Shown piece after piece: positions 1 to 7,126 of a DNA stretch of 10,934 bases. The DNA is from Alphaproteobacteria bacterium (GTDB lineage Bacteria > Pseudomonadota > Alphaproteobacteria > Rs-D84). Position 1 is the first letter of the stretch. Every line of letters begins with the position of its first letter. The position numbers and the translations under genes are program-made. The DNA lies in assembly GCA_017937735.1 (NCBI GenBank), contig JAGBCZ010000006.1:1-10934 (forward strand). The letters run 5' to 3'. Below the pieces are notes generated by a model. The model worked only from the letters and a program-made list of their open reading frames with translations. It searched no databases and was not told the DNA's origin.

Positions 1-1
1 A

Positions 2-706
2 TGGGACTTGTATGCAGACGCACAATTGGGCGGCATCAGTGAAATGTCTGGTGCATATACTGCCACAGGTTTTGATTATGATAACTATTCAAACGGCCGT
101 TGGGGTTTCCATGTTGGAACACAATTTGGTAAACAGTTTGAAAAATTCAGCGTTGCAGCATTTGCAGAAGTTCTGCGTACATTCGGCAACGACAACAACA
201 GTATTGATATTTCGTCAATGGCTGCATTGGCTAACGCAAGTGCATCGTCTCATGCGGGTGGCATGCCAATCACTATGTTGCCAGATGAAATATCTGTTGA
301 TTTGAAATCTACAACCGAGGTTAACGCCGGCTTAAAAGCATTCTATCAAATGGACGACAAATGGTCATTTGGTGCATCATTTACATATAAACACCATGCA
401 GACAATGGTGTAGAAGGTTTGGCAACAGATTTGGGTGCTATTAATACAGGTAATCCAACAATGGATGCTGGGTTGACAATGGCAGGCGCACAAGATAAAG
501 CTGTCGCTTATCTGATGTCGATTGTTGAAGATATGAACGATGGATTCGATGAATATATATTGGGTCTGTCGGCGGCATATCAGATGACTGAAACAACACA
601 GGTTGCTGTATATGGTGAATATACATTCGACACTGCGCATGATCAGTCACAAAATGGCACAGATGTCAAGGCTGAATTGGGTGTTCGTTTGAACGTTCAG
701 TTCTAA
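2..706 (+). CDS. Outer-membrane beta-barrel protein, C-terminal part (5' end outside the window)
   Basis: The frame is open from the first base, so the gene begins upstream and only about 234 C-terminal residues are visible. They alternate aromatic/hydrophobic and polar residues in short segments (for example WGFHVGTQFG, WSFGASFTYK, VAVYGEYTF) with long polar loops between, the pattern of transmembrane beta strands. The last strand ends in LGVRLNVQF followed by the stop. A terminal Phe with alternating hydrophobics is the usual signal for insertion by the BAM complex, so I infer an outer-membrane location. The barrel could be an autotransporter domain or an ordinary porin-like barrel; the missing N-terminus prevents a choice. 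One extracellular-type loop (around bases 200-300) is rich in Ala, Ser and Met. A strong terminator follows directly. Confidence 0.75.
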   Translation, partial: WDLYADAQLGGISEMSGAYTATGFDYDNYSNGRWGFHVGTQFGKQFEKFSVAAFAEVLRTFGNDNNSIDISSMAALANASASSHAGGMPITMLPDEISVDLKSTTEVNAGLKAFYQMDDKWSFGASFTYKHHADNGVEGLATDLGAINTGNPTMDAGLTMAGAQDKAVAYLMSIVEDMNDGFDEYILGLSAAYQMTETTQVAVYGEYTFDTAHDQSQNGTDVKAELGVRLNVQF

Positions 707-738
707 ATTGAATAAAAATAACTTATATTGGACAAATT

Positions 739-763
739 CCCGCCACGCCGGCGGGATTTTTTT
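739..763 (+). terminator. Intrinsic terminator after the first barrel gene
   Basis: CCCGCC (739-744) pairs perfectly with GGCGGG (750-755) across a 5-nt loop, followed by A and seven T residues (757-763). It ends transcription of the upstream barrel gene and isolates the next promoter. Confidence 0.9.
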
Positions 764-772
764 ACTTGTGTC

Positions 773-801
773 TTGCGTGGGGGACGAAAAAATGATATAA
801 T
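773..801 (+). promoter_or_regulatory. Sigma70-type promoter for the barrel / glycine-rich gene pair
   Basis: TTGCGT (773-778) is followed after exactly 17 bp by TATAAT (796-801), a perfect -10 hexamer. The expected transcript start is near 808, giving a leader of about 19 nt before the ATG at 827. Confidence 0.8.
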
Positions 802-826
802 AAGGCAAAGGAATAATGGGAAAGGC

Positions 827-1966
827 ATGATAAAATCAAAGTTTTCTGCCGTTTTGACAGGTGTTTTGCTGTCGCTGCCATGGGCGGCCGGTGCGGCATA
901 TCCAGTATATCAAAATTATCAGGGTGGCATGGCACGTCCGCAACAGATGGGGTATATGCCGACTGCGAATAATCGCATGATGCCACAAAATGTTAATTAC
1001 AATGCCTATGCGCAACAGGTTCAGTCTGGTGTTATGTATCCACAATATGCAAATAATATGGTTGCGGCCCAGCCTACACGTATAACAGGTTCTTTGCCAC
1101 GTGTTGGATCCAGTCAGACAACTGCGGGACGTCAATATTATCAGCCGGCCGATTATGATCGCTTGGCCGACAGTGGGCTGTACGTTGGTTTGTCTGTTGC
1201 GTATAATGCATCAATGATGGGTGGTATGGATGCTGATTATACCGGCGAAGAAGATGCGTACACTGTCCCAGGGGCATTTGAACGTGCTGATTTTATATCT
1301 GATACGGTTATCCCATTACAGGTTTCTGTTGGTGCGGCAATCAATAACGATGTTCGTATTGACTTTTCGTATTTGCGTTATTCTGGAATGTCGTATCCAA
1401 AAACTGTTAATACATCTGACGGCGCCGGCGGCATGATAGAGGCACAGGTTGACGGTGGTGCAATTACTGCAAATGCCACGATGTTAAATGTTTATTATAA
1501 TATCGACTCGTTCACGGGGTATTTGGCGGGCGGTTCGTTGCGTCCGTATGTTGGTGCCGGTGTCGGTATTTCGCTGAACACAATTGCGGACTATGCGGTA
1601 TATGATAATACGTTCTATTCGGTTATGGATCCGCTGTATGCTGGTGCGGGTCAGTTGACAGGTATTTCTGATATTGTTGCGTATCATAATGGTGGTACAA
1701 CCGAAGAATTGGCATTTATGTTGGAAGGTGGTGTAACAACAGAATTACAGGGTGGATTAAAATTAGATATGTTTGTCCGCTATGCGAATCTGGGCCAGGT
1801 TAAAAATTCTGGCAGCATTGTTCTGTCACAGGTCGAATGGTTGGGTGATGGTGCCGGGTCCGAGTATGAGGCCCCATACGACAGTGTTTTTCATTATACA
1901 AACTGGTATGAAAGTGGTCGCTTGGGACTGGTTGACGTTGGTATCAGATTAAGATTACAGTTCTAG
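827..1966 (+). CDS. Secreted outer-membrane beta-barrel protein with a Gln/Asn/Tyr-rich N-terminal linker
   Basis: I chose the ATG at 827 (379 aa) because a signal peptide follows immediately: basic MIKSKFS, a hydrophobic core, then AAGAA with predicted cleavage near residues 23-24. Starting further upstream would cross the terminator and the promoter. Residues about 25-112 form a low-complexity linker rich in Gln, Asn, Tyr, Met and Pro. From about residue 117 (LYVGLSVAYN) to the end the sequence shows barrel strands such as IPLQVSVGAAI, VRIDFSYLRY and LKLDMFVRYANLG. It closes with VDVGIRLRLQF and a terminal Phe, the BAM-type insertion signal. The fold resembles the broad OmpA-like/opacity or surface-antigen barrel group of alphaproteobacteria, but I cannot name a family. 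The next gene follows after 35 bp with no terminator, so the two are probably co-transcribed. Confidence 0.85.
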   Translation: MIKSKFSAVLTGVLLSLPWAAGAAYPVYQNYQGGMARPQQMGYMPTANNRMMPQNVNYNAYAQQVQSGVMYPQYANNMVAAQPTRITGSLPRVGSSQTTAGRQYYQPADYDRLADSGLYVGLSVAYNASMMGGMDADYTGEEDAYTVPGAFERADFISDTVIPLQVSVGAAINNDVRIDFSYLRYSGMSYPKTVNTSDGAGGMIEAQVDGGAITANATMLNVYYNIDSFTGYLAGGSLRPYVGAGVGISLNTIADYAVYDNTFYSVMDPLYAGAGQLTGISDIVAYHNGGTTEELAFMLEGGVTTELQGGLKLDMFVRYANLGQVKNSGSIVLSQVEWLGDGAGSEYEAPYDSVFHYTNWYESGRLGLVDVGIRLRLQF

Positions 1967-2001
1967 ATATCACAACAGTTGTATTTGGTAAGAGAGAGAA
2001 T

Positions 2002-3669
2002 ATGAAATACAATCGTTTAAGTTTTTTATCTGTTTTGATTGCGATGGGTGTAATGCCAAATGTGGCAGATGCTGCGATACGTGTGGGAAATCTGTCACGC
2101 AGTAATGCCCAAGGGTACCAGCAGGTTAACGCCCAGCGTTATCAACAACAACAGCCAACAGTTACAGAACAAGCGCCTGTTGAATTGCCTATAAATGTCA
2201 CAAACCAACAGTTGGCCAATCAAATAATTTCTGGTGATGCAAATGCTGCTGTCACGGTTGAACAATTGGACAGATGTAAAATGATTTACCCAAACGGTAC
2301 ATTTGAATGGGCCCGCCCAACAATCGGTATGGGGGCAGGTGGCGCACCAACATGTACATCTGTGGTTGAATTGCGTGTCTTGGGCCAGGCTGAAAATGGT
2401 GGTGATTTGGTCGTTGCACGTGCAAATTTGGCGGCTGGTGACAGTTTTGAATGTAATATTTCTAACTTTCCAAACGGAACACTATTAGCAGATGCAGAAA
2501 ATGTTATCTTTCCTGCGGACACACAACCAACGGTCGAAGATGTTAAAAAGATAATGGACGAAGAACAAAAACAAAACGCCGTTATCAAGATTATTGGTGG
2601 TGCCGTATTGGGTGGCCTGGGGGGTAATGTTGCCGGCAAGAACGAAGTTGGCAAAGATGGCCTGTTGGGTGGTGGCAAAGATAAAATAACCAGCACTGTT
2701 GTTGGTGCTGTTGGTGGCGCAGGTTTAATGGCGGCCAGCACATACAGCGGCAAGGTTGCCGGTGATATGATTATGTCTGCGGGTGTAAATGCGGCGGCTG
2801 GTGCGGTTATGGGAAATATGGTTGCGGATGGCGATTCAATAATGCGTATTGAAAAATGTACGGTTGATGGTACTGAAACAACATGTCTGTGGGGATATTT
2901 GGAGCAGACCAGTAATGTTGAAAATGGGGCAGAAGTATACACGTCCACAACAAATCCAAACTATGATTTCAAGATTTGCCCATCAGATAAAACTTGTTAC
3001 AATGCAACATTAACGGGCGGCCACGTTGCAGATTATAATTATGGTTCCGCAGACAAAAGCGCTATGTCGTTCAATGATATCAGGGCCAAGGATCCGACCT
3101 TTGGAACTGCGACAAAATATTGTCTGCAAAAAGATGGTACAATGAAAAAATTGAATGAATCTAATTGTGCAGACGATGCGTTAACATTTATTAAAGTCGA
3201 AGGTGCAAAAAAACTGGAAAAACGTATTCAGGCGATGCTTGTTGGTGTTGAAGAACCAAGTTTTGGATATAAATCTTCTGACGAAGATAAAGTAAAAGAA
3301 TTATATGCCGCCAATCAAATTGTTGGACGTATCAGTAATGGCGAAGCAACCACGTTACCTGAGACAGAAACAGCATTGTCCCAGGCAGAATTAATCGAGA
3401 AATTTAAACCGATGTATCGTGATGCATCTGATGGTGGAATTATCGATATGTCAAACAAGGCCAGATTAAAAGGTACCCTGACGGGTGCTGGGATTGGTGG
3501 TGGTGTTGGTGCATTTACTGCATATCAGGGTGCGCAAAGTGAAATTGATGAACGTTGGGTGGCGGCGGTTCGTGAATACAAGGATTCGTTGCAAAAATTC
3601 TATTGCGGTACTGGTACACGGTTCTTGTCGTTCTATAATGATATAGCGGTTATTCCACAACAGAATTAA
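2002..3669 (+). CDS. Large secreted protein with two glycine-rich hydrophobic (glycine-zipper-like) segments
   Basis: This is a 555-aa protein I do not recognise. Residues 1-25 are a signal peptide ending in VADAA. A Gln-rich linker follows (about 36-52). The next domain (about 85-175) holds C92, C118 and C151 and two PNGT motifs. A long Gly/Ala-rich hydrophobic stretch (about 194-272) contains GGAVLGGLGG and VVGAVGGAG, and a second short one lies at about 491-504 (GTLTGAGIGGGVGA). These resemble glycine-zipper segments, which pack helices together in membranes. Between them lies a Cys-containing region (C286, C295, C326, C332, C374, C389); C535 is near the end. The 10 cysteines suggest periplasmic disulfides. 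A purine run (1991-2000) serves as the ribosome-binding site before ATG 2002. It shares a transcript with the preceding barrel gene, suggesting an envelope role; this is inference. Confidence 0.8.
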   Translation: MKYNRLSFLSVLIAMGVMPNVADAAIRVGNLSRSNAQGYQQVNAQRYQQQQPTVTEQAPVELPINVTNQQLANQIISGDANAAVTVEQLDRCKMIYPNGTFEWARPTIGMGAGGAPTCTSVVELRVLGQAENGGDLVVARANLAAGDSFECNISNFPNGTLLADAENVIFPADTQPTVEDVKKIMDEEQKQNAVIKIIGGAVLGGLGGNVAGKNEVGKDGLLGGGKDKITSTVVGAVGGAGLMAASTYSGKVAGDMIMSAGVNAAAGAVMGNMVADGDSIMRIEKCTVDGTETTCLWGYLEQTSNVENGAEVYTSTTNPNYDFKICPSDKTCYNATLTGGHVADYNYGSADKSAMSFNDIRAKDPTFGTATKYCLQKDGTMKKLNESNCADDALTFIKVEGAKKLEKRIQAMLVGVEEPSFGYKSSDEDKVKELYAANQIVGRISNGEATTLPETETALSQAELIEKFKPMYRDASDGGIIDMSNKARLKGTLTGAGIGGGVGAFTAYQGAQSEIDERWVAAVREYKDSLQKFYCGTGTRFLSFYNDIAVIPQQN

Positions 3670-3670
3670 A

Positions 3671-3699
3671 AAAATATCCCAATTTTATTGGGATATTTT
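3671..3699. terminator. Bidirectional terminator hairpin between convergent genes
   Basis: A 13-bp perfect inverted repeat (3671-3683 with 3687-3699) with a 3-nt loop; the stem reads AAAATATCCCAAT on the + strand. It is flanked by A/T runs that give a U tract on either strand. The zapA stop codon lies at its centre (3685-3687), so zapA transcription terminates essentially at its own last codons. Confidence 0.8.
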
Positions 3700-3963
3700 A
3701 TGCTTTATTTCACGGATACGTGCCAATATTTCCTTTAAATCAGCATCAGATGTTGTCGCCGCAGATTTGCTTTTTATTTCATCTGCCATAACAATACATA
3801 ACGTTGCCAACAGTGAATTTTCAGGCAATGGTCCAATTTTATCCAGTATTTGACGTGCGCGTGCATCAACCATACGCCCCAGTTCAATCAGACGCATTTC
3901 CTGGCCGTCTTCACAGCCCATTTGATAATTTTTATTCACAATTGGAATTGATACAACACTCAT
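3685..3963 (-). CDS. zapA: Cell division protein ZapA
   Basis: The 92-aa product matches the ZapA family in length and layout. An N-terminal strand with IPIVNKNYQMGCEDGQE corresponds to the usual 'GR.Y.I.C..GQE' block. MRLIELGRMVDARARQIL corresponds to the 'L..LA..VD.R...I' helix, and LLATLCIVMADEI to the helix before the coiled coil. The C-terminal part (about 65-92) is helical and charged. ZapA binds FtsZ in the cytoplasm and bundles protofilaments at the Z ring. Its start overlaps the stop of the upstream coiled-coil gene by four bases (ATGA), so the two are translationally coupled. Identification is by sequence pattern only. Confidence 0.85.
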   Translation of the reverse strand: MSVVSIPIVNKNYQMGCEDGQEMRLIELGRMVDARARQILDKIGPLPENSLLATLCIVMADEIKSKSAATTSDADLKEILARIREIKHKISQ

Positions 3964-4172
3964 TTCTTCAACTTTTGTAATATATTTATCGATTTATCAA
4001 TCATTTCTGTGGCACGTGCGTTTTTATCACGCAGATTTTTTACCTGTTCGGTCAGAATTGCCACCTCTAAATCAGTTTGTTGTGTGGCATGTATCGCAGT
4101 TCCACGCAAGCGTGCAGCCGCTTCTTCTAAACTGGCCAATTCATTAAAAATTTGTTCTTTTAAATCAGACAT
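3960..4172 (-). CDS. zauP: Small coiled-coil ZapA partner (ZauP-like)
   Basis: A 70-aa, almost wholly helical protein with heptad-like hydrophobic spacing (LKEQIFNELASLEEAAARL, VAILTEQVKNLRDKNARATEM, INILQKLKK). It has no signal peptide and no Cys. In Caulobacter a short coiled-coil protein, ZauP, is encoded directly upstream of zapA and works with it to focus the Z ring. The position, the 4-bp overlap with zapA and the fold fit that role. The symbol rests on context plus coiled-coil character, not on an alignment. Its promoter puts the transcript start at or next to the ATG, and I see no Shine-Dalgarno sequence, so the mRNA is probably leaderless. A ZapB-like or DUF4164-like label would be an alternative. 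Confidence 0.7.
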   Translation of the reverse strand: MSDLKEQIFNELASLEEAAARLRGTAIHATQQTDLEVAILTEQVKNLRDKNARATEMIDKSINILQKLKK

Positions 4173-4178
4173 ATTTGC

Positions 4179-4207
4179 ATTTTAAGACATTTTTTATATG
4201 CGTTCAA
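4179..4207 (-). promoter_or_regulatory. Promoter of the zauP-zapA operon
   Basis: Read on the minus strand, TTGAAC (4207-4202) is followed after exactly 17 bp by TAAAAT (4184-4179). Only 6 nt separate the -10 element from the ATG at 4172, so transcription should begin at or within a base or two of the start codon. Confidence 0.75.
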
Positions 4208-4226
4208 CCCTAAAATGTGATATAAT
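4198..4226 (+). promoter_or_regulatory. Promoter of the acidic-protein / membrane-protein pair
   Basis: There is a perfect TATAAT at 4221-4226, with a weak -35 candidate ATGCGT at 4198-4203 (17-bp spacing). The predicted start near 4233 gives a leader of about 22 nt containing the Shine-Dalgarno GGGGGA (4242-4247). Its -35 region overlaps the -35 of the leftward zauP promoter. Confidence 0.65.
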
Positions 4227-4254
4227 ATTCAGCATAATTGTGGGGGATTGATTT

Positions 4255-5136
4255 ATGAAAACAAAAATAATTTATATTTCTGGTAATGAAACATTTGAAA
4301 TGACACAAATTCGTGCTGCGTTTGAAGAAGTCAGGGAAACACTCGGCTTGGATAAAGATACAATTTTGTTTGGTGTTCCTGTTGATTGTGATTCTGCACT
4401 GGAAGATATAAAAACATCAGAAAATACTGTATCAGATAACGTTATATCAATTGACACAACCCCAGAAATTATAGATACCCCCATCGAAACAATTCCTGTT
4501 ATAGAACCCGTCACAGATACCGCAGACGAACCGGCAGATACCACATCAGATGATATTGTGCCGATTTTATCTGTCTTGGCAACAAATGATGAACCTGTCG
4601 CAGAAACAATTCCTGTTGAAGATGTTGAAATTACAGTGGCGCAACCTGAAACAGAAATAATCGATGATGTGGAACCTGTTGCTGATGATGTTACGCCAGA
4701 TACAGAAATAATTGAAGATGTTGAAACTGTTACTGTTGCAGAAATAGATGATACAGAAATTCCAGAAAACCCAATGGAAAAAACATTGGAAGAATTACTA
4801 GAATCTATGACCCCATTACGTGAAGATGTTATCCCCCAGGAATCAGATGAAGCGCCATCTGTAACAACCGAAGACGTATTATCCCCAGATGACACCGATG
4901 CAACATTGGCGCAACTGGCAACAGAATTTGTTCAAAACGAAGATAAAATCCCTGTTGCACCCAAGACAGAAACATCTGGTAAAATCGGTAAATTTAAAAA
5001 CATTTTACCATTTAAAAAGGCCAAACGTGATGACAGCGGTATAATGGGTGATTTATTTGGGTGGGCCGGTGTTGCTGCCAATGACGAAGACTTTTCTATC
5101 CCTGGATTCTTTACCCAGGCCGCATCAAAAAAATAG
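4255..5136 (+). CDS. Acidic, probably disordered cytoplasmic protein of unknown function
   Basis: A 293-aa protein starting at an ATG 7 nt after GGGGGA. Residues 1-52 look folded (MKTKIIYISG, then a helix TQIRAAFEEVRETLG and ILFGVPVD). Residues about 55-240 are very rich in Asp, Glu, Thr, Val, Ile and Pro and low in complexity. They include the near-repeat TEIIDDVEPV (133-142) / TEIIEDVETV (150-159). A basic patch (about 243-258, KIGKFKNILPFKKAKR) precedes a C-terminal segment with IMGDLFGWAGVA and IPGFF that could bind a membrane or a partner. There is no signal peptide. The three-part layout (folded head, acidic tether, basic plus amphipathic tail) suggests a tethering or scaffolding role, but that is inference. 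It is divergent from zauP-zapA and 6 bp upstream of a membrane protein gene. Confidence 0.75.
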   Translation: MKTKIIYISGNETFEMTQIRAAFEEVRETLGLDKDTILFGVPVDCDSALEDIKTSENTVSDNVISIDTTPEIIDTPIETIPVIEPVTDTADEPADTTSDDIVPILSVLATNDEPVAETIPVEDVEITVAQPETEIIDDVEPVADDVTPDTEIIEDVETVTVAEIDDTEIPENPMEKTLEELLESMTPLREDVIPQESDEAPSVTTEDVLSPDDTDATLAQLATEFVQNEDKIPVAPKTETSGKIGKFKNILPFKKAKRDDSGIMGDLFGWAGVAANDEDFSIPGFFTQAASKK

Positions 5137-5142
5137 TATATA

Positions 5143-5655
5143 ATGAACGCAAATACGATAAAAAATATTTTAGAAAGTTCGGGATTCCATAATGTAAAAG
5201 TCGGTGTTGATTTTGTCACTATGGAAGATCCGTCTTGTGTAATTCGTGGTTTTGAAACATTTATCAATTATGCATGGGTTATTGTAACAGCCTTGACAGG
5301 AATATTATTATTTGGTTGGGCGTTATCTATGCTACGTGGCGCCAAGAATGATATATTTACAAATATGCGGTCACTGATATTGATATTCGGTGTTTTATCT
5401 GTTTCAAAGCCCGCAATGGAAATGATTTATGGTGGCGACTTGTTCGGTACGTGGTGCAAAACAATACGGGTTCCAACCGCAGAAATAAACAAATTATTGT
5501 CACTTAAAAAAAATTCGCCGGGGTACGAATATATGGATATATATGATTCAGGGGTTGATTATTCTGATGTACCGTTGCATGAAATTCCATATTCTGCTGC
5601 ACCAATATCTGGGGCAGGGGAACCAATGGAAGTAAACGGTGTAACATCATATTGA
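5143..5655 (+). CDS. Small inner-membrane protein with two predicted transmembrane helices
   Basis: A 170-aa protein. Two hydrophobic stretches, about residues 43-64 (YAWVIVTALTGILLFGWALS) and 76-93, are separated by a short basic/polar turn (LRGAKNDIFTNMR), giving a helical hairpin. The N-terminal 40 residues and C-terminal 75 residues are soluble; the tail is rich in Tyr, Pro, Ser and acidic residues. No signal peptide is seen. No Shine-Dalgarno sequence is visible before ATG 5143, which lies 6 bp after the preceding stop, so translation probably depends on ribosomes finishing the upstream gene. Hairpin membrane proteins of this size occur among secretion-system subunits, but I see no motif to support that. 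Its last codons overlap the end of radC by 9 bp on the opposite strand. Confidence 0.7.
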   Translation: MNANTIKNILESSGFHNVKVGVDFVTMEDPSCVIRGFETFINYAWVIVTALTGILLFGWALSMLRGAKNDIFTNMRSLILIFGVLSVSKPAMEMIYGGDLFGTWCKTIRVPTAEINKLLSLKKNSPGYEYMDIYDSGVDYSDVPLHEIPYSAAPISGAGEPMEVNGVTSY

Positions 5656-6354
5656 TTCATTGTTCTGTTCAGATTTATTTAACAGACCAGATGCCCGCAT
5701 TGAATACATAATACCGCCTGCGATAACATAATGGTCGTACAGTTTCAAACCGCATGGTTTTAACATTGCGATAATATCTTCTGTTAACTTGATATCTTGG
5801 CTTGAAAACATGTTTTCTGTCACCGGATGGTTATGTAATAATATCAGACTTTTTGCACGTTTGTTCAGTGCCTTTTGCATGATTTTATCAACATATACAT
5901 TTGAAGATTCGATATTACCTTTGCTGTGTTCTTCGTGTTCAAGCAATCTGAAATTTGCATCCAGATACATTACATGAAATTCTTCGGTCGGTTTGCCGGC
6001 TAACTTCATTCTGCAGTGTGCTTCCAATGTGGCATGATCACGGAACACGGGCAGTTCGGTTAATTTCTTTACATGGCTGATACTTATCAGACTGCATACC
6101 AACTTTATTAAAATCGCAGTTGACCGTCCAATACCAGGCACGGCAATCAAATCATCATATTCTGCGATAATAACATAATATACACTGCCAAATTGTTCAA
6201 TTAACTTTCTGGACAGTGGTTTGACATCACGGCGTGGGATTGCAAAACTTAACAGCAATTCCAGTTGTTCATATTCTGTCAATTTATCATCCAAGAACTT
6301 TTCTTTTAATCGTTCACGATGTCCCAGATAAAATTTATCGTTTTGCGTGGGCAT
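5647..6354 (-). CDS. radC: RadC family protein (JAB1/MPN/JAMM metalloprotease-like domain)
   Basis: The 235-aa product has the two parts of the RadC (UPF0758) family. The N-terminal third contains a helix-hairpin-helix (IAVPGIGRSTA, about 70-80) of the DNA-binding type. The C-terminal JAMM domain has the metal-binding motif H174-N-H176-x7-S184-x2-D187 and an upstream Glu pair (E124/E125) in EEFHVMYLD. All ligand residues are present, so a bound zinc is expected. The cellular role of RadC remains unclear despite its historical DNA-repair label. The segment after HNHP reads VTENMF instead of the commoner SG-x-PxP form. The ATG lies 3 nt after the map stop codon, so it is the last gene of the lptE-holA-map-radC operon. 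Map and radC are often close neighbours in alphaproteobacteria, which supports the assignment. Confidence 0.9.
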   Translation of the reverse strand: MPTQNDKFYLGHRERLKEKFLDDKLTEYEQLELLLSFAIPRRDVKPLSRKLIEQFGSVYYVIIAEYDDLIAVPGIGRSTAILIKLVCSLISISHVKKLTELPVFRDHATLEAHCRMKLAGKPTEEFHVMYLDANFRLLEHEEHSKGNIESSNVYVDKIMQKALNKRAKSLILLHNHPVTENMFSSQDIKLTEDIIAMLKPCGLKLYDHYVIAGGIMYSMRASGLLNKSEQNNESI

Positions 6355-6357
6355 TTG

Positions 6358-7119
6358 TTAAATCATTTTTTCTGTAAATATGATTGCACCATCTTCGGTT
6401 ATGCCAATTGTATGTTCCCATTGGGCAGACAGGCCACCGTCAATGGTACGTGCTGTCCAGCCGTCTGCATCGATTTTGCATTCTGCGGACCCAGTGTTAA
6501 TCATTGGTTCAATCGTAAATACCAAACCGGGTACCATCTTGACCTTGTCCCAACGCTTGTCATAGAAATGATATATCTGTGGGTCGTCATGCATAACCTT
6601 GCCAATGCCATGTCCAACAAAGTCACGTGAAATTGAAAAACCGTGCGGTGTTACAACTTCTTCAATAGTTTTACCGATTTCAGATAATGGTACGCCTGGC
6701 GCACAAATAGATATTGCTGCATTTAATGCGTCTTGGCATACTTGCACCAATTTACGTGCCTGGTTTGATACATTGCCAATCATAAACATGCGTGACGCAT
6801 CGCCGTGGAATCCTTTGTATTCTGCAGTCAAGTCAACATTAACAATATCACCATCTTTTAATATTACGTCATCACTGGGTATGCCGTGAACGATAACGTC
6901 ATTTACAGATGTGCAAATATGTTTTGGATATCCTTGGTAACCCAAATCCGAAGATTTTGCACCATTTTCTTTTAAAAATTGTGCAACCAACCTGTCGATT
7001 TCACCTGTTGAAATTCCCGCCTTGACATAAGGCGATATAAAATCAAAGCATCGTGCAACAACATCACCTGCTGCACGCAGTCTTTTAAAATCTTTTGGGG
7101 CGTATACAGATGCTAACAT
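6358..7119 (-). CDS. map: Type I methionine aminopeptidase
   Basis: This cytoplasmic metalloenzyme removes the initiator Met from nascent proteins. With the ATG at 7119 the product is 253 aa, the usual length. The five metal ligands are all present: D96 (IVNVDL), D107 (FHGDAS), H170 (FVGHGIG), E204 (FTIEPM) and E235 (AQWEHT). The substrate-side His is H78 in VHGIP. An upstream in-frame GTG at 7161 would add 14 residues and overlap holA by 35 bp. I reject it because the family starts near residue 1 of the shorter form and because AAGGAA, a ribosome-binding sequence inside the end of holA, precedes the ATG, although its spacing of about 11-12 nt is long. The gene sits 7 bp after holA and 3 bp before radC. 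Confidence 0.95.
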   Translation of the reverse strand: MLASVYAPKDFKRLRAAGDVVARCFDFISPYVKAGISTGEIDRLVAQFLKENGAKSSDLGYQGYPKHICTSVNDVIVHGIPSDDVILKDGDIVNVDLTAEYKGFHGDASRMFMIGNVSNQARKLVQVCQDALNAAISICAPGVPLSEIGKTIEEVVTPHGFSISRDFVGHGIGKVMHDDPQIYHFYDKRWDKVKMVPGLVFTIEPMINTGSAECKIDADGWTARTIDGGLSAQWEHTIGITEDGAIIFTEKMI

Positions 7120-7126
7120 ATCTTGT

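Noticed and set aside
728..826. Upstream TTG start for the second barrel gene
   Set aside because: That extension would contain a strong terminator and a perfect -10 promoter and would bury the signal peptide.
2286..2948. 220-residue open frame on the minus strand
   Set aside because: It lies wholly inside the secreted glycine-rich gene, is rich in Pro/Ala/Ser/Thr as expected from antisense of Gly/Val codons, and has no ribosome site or promoter.
4272..4895. 207-residue Ser/Val-rich open frame on the minus strand
   Set aside because: It is the antisense of the acidic low-complexity gene; its composition is explained by the complement of Asp/Glu/Thr codons.
5647..6354. RadC as a mobile-element anti-restriction protein
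   Set aside because: The gene sits in a housekeeping operon directly after map, with no mobile-element genes nearby.
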